Assembly: GCA_041686375.1 (NCBI GenBank)
Contig: JAWLEB010000008.1
Coordinates: 1 to 64,000 of the forward strand
Direction: 5' to 3'
Source of the DNA: JAGXLC01 sp041686375
GTDB taxonomy: Bacteria; Bacteroidota; Bacteroidia; Bacteroidales; UBA12077
DNA length: 64,000 bases
The notes under the pieces are model-generated. The model searched no databases, had not been told where the DNA came from, and was given only the letters and a program-made list of their open reading frames with translations. Of this stretch, positions 63,073-64,000 are shown in pieces. Numbering within the stretch: the stretch's first letter is position 1; each line of letters begins with the position of its first letter. The position numbers and the translations under genes were made by a program.

Positions 63073-63961
63073 AAATGAAGAGAGGGATTTAAACGGTACC
63101 CTTGAAGGTATAACAAACCAAAGTTTATTGCCCGTAGTAGTGCTAGTTATAGACAACAATTCAACAGATGGCACGGCTGAAATTATAAAAGAATATGCAA
63201 AAAAATATCCATATGTGCTTTACTTATTTGATAATAAGGGCAAAGGCTATGAACTTGGAGCTCCAATAGTGCGGCTCTTTAACAGAGGACTGAAATACTT
63301 AATGCAACAAGGTTATCAATTCGAATTTATAGTAAAAATGGATGCGGATGTAAAACTAGAGACTGACACTTTTGAGAAAGTTAATGAATATATACAGGGA
63401 GAACAACATCCTCCGGGAATACTTTCATGTATACCTTCTCTTTCTTTAAACGGAAGGATTAAACAAATGATTAGTCCGGAATGGCATACGAATGGACAAC
63501 TCAAAATTTACAATCTCCAATGTTTAAAAGAAATAGGTAGCCTAAAAGCAGACCTGGGATGGGACTGTGCGGATAATATACAGGCCATGCAAAAAAAATG
63601 GAAAACATACGTTATTCCTTACCTTACTTATGAATTATCAAGACCTGTTGGGAGATATTCCTTTGAAAAAGGGGCTGTAAGACAAGGATTAGGTGCCTAT
63701 AAACTCAGACACAGTATTTTATACGTTTTGCTCAAAATGTCTCATGACATGTTCAGAAAACCATATGTTTTGTTCAGTTTATATTATTTCTATGGATACA
63801 TATCAGGAACAATCAAACGCAAAAAAAGAACATTAAATAAAAAAGAAGGTAAACTGTTGCGTAAATTATTATGGGCAAGTTTTTTAAAAAGACTTAGAAA
63901 AAACCAGTTTTTACTACTGCAAAGAAATAAAAATAATGTAAGTTCGACATATTCAACCTAA
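63041..63961 (+). CDS. Glycosyltransferase, GT2 family
   Basis: 306 residues starting at the ATG-ATG at 63041-63046 (MMKYAVIIPAKNEE); a longer start at 63011 would overlap the preceding gene further. The fold is shown by VLVIDNNSTDGTAEII, the DxD in FIVKMDADVKLETD and the catalytic region DLGWDCADNIQAMQ. No membrane helix is apparent; a basic, lysine-rich C-terminal tail follows. The end stop is 14 bases before the next start. Confidence 0.88.
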   Translation: MMKYAVIIPAKNEERDLNGTLEGITNQSLLPVVVLVIDNNSTDGTAEIIKEYAKKYPYVLYLFDNKGKGYELGAPIVRLFNRGLKYLMQQGYQFEFIVKMDADVKLETDTFEKVNEYIQGEQHPPGILSCIPSLSLNGRIKQMISPEWHTNGQLKIYNLQCLKEIGSLKADLGWDCADNIQAMQKKWKTYVIPYLTYELSRPVGRYSFEKGAVRQGLGAYKLRHSILYVLLKMSHDMFRKPYVLFSLYYFYGYISGTIKRKKRTLNKKEGKLLRKLLWASFLKRLRKNQFLLLQRNKNNVSSTYST

Positions 63962-63974
63962 GTTCAATATCACA

Positions 63975-64000
63975 ATGAAGACACAAGACTCAGGTTTTTC
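63975..64000 (+). CDS. Start of a further gene cut by the right edge
   Basis: An ATG at 63975 opens a frame of eight codons (MKTQDSGF) that runs into the window end, 13 bases after the previous stop codon. Position and spacing fit the EPS operon, but the fragment is too short for a function. Confidence 0.35.

Overview
The window comes from a low-GC member of the Bacteroidota, probably a free-living aquatic relative of the Bacteroidales/Marinilabiliales. Evidence seen in the sequence: TAnnTTTG promoter boxes, few Shine-Dalgarno sites, a DUF4293 protein, C-terminal tags of the type IX secretion system (T9SS), and a Bacteroidota-style Wza-like/Wzc-like exopolysaccharide (EPS) locus. The genus cannot be named from the sequence alone. 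No rRNA, tRNA, CRISPR array or intact transposase was found.

Left part (1-16.9 kb), mostly housekeeping. It starts with a truncated TPR protein that probably leads into a SpoIIE-type phosphatase. A PapD-like secreted protein, a MORN-repeat protein, a threonine synthase, the rpsF-rpsR-rplI ribosomal operon, mnmA and a DUF4293 membrane protein follow. Next come an alternative-oxidase-like di-iron protein with all six metal ligands, three tandem SiaC-family (DUF1987) paralogues, an M28 peptidase, and a complete acetyl-CoA carboxylase operon (accB-accC-accD-accA).

Middle (16.9-28.5 kb). The complete tryptophan operon trpE-G-D-C-F-B-A ends with a DAHP synthase gene. Its leader holds two consecutive ribosome-dependent attenuators. 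Each has a short Trp-rich peptide (three and four Trp codons), a terminator, and a matching antiterminator strand that contains the peptide's own stop codon. divIC/ftsB, pruA and an HD-domain hydrolase follow.

Right part (28.7-64 kb), a large EPS locus. It has an outer-membrane export lipoprotein, a tyrosine autokinase, a polyprenyl-phosphate sugar transferase, a Wzx-type flippase, a putative Wzy polymerase/ligase, glycosyltransferases, two sulfotransferases, a pyruvyl transferase and methyltransferase-like proteins. Two related parallel beta-helix proteins and a T9SS cargo protein are also present. Embedded on the minus strand (about 45.9-38.4 kb) is a tight operon of carrier protein, AsnB-like amidotransferase, NadE-like ligase, AMP-forming ligase, MBOAT acyltransferase and DltD-like SGNH protein. 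This matches the logic of the Dlt D-alanylation machinery in a Gram-negative polysaccharide locus and is the best candidate for an undescribed system. A membrane adenylate-cyclase-like protein sits between flippase and polymerase, and a decayed HepT toxin gene lies in one of two long non-coding gaps.
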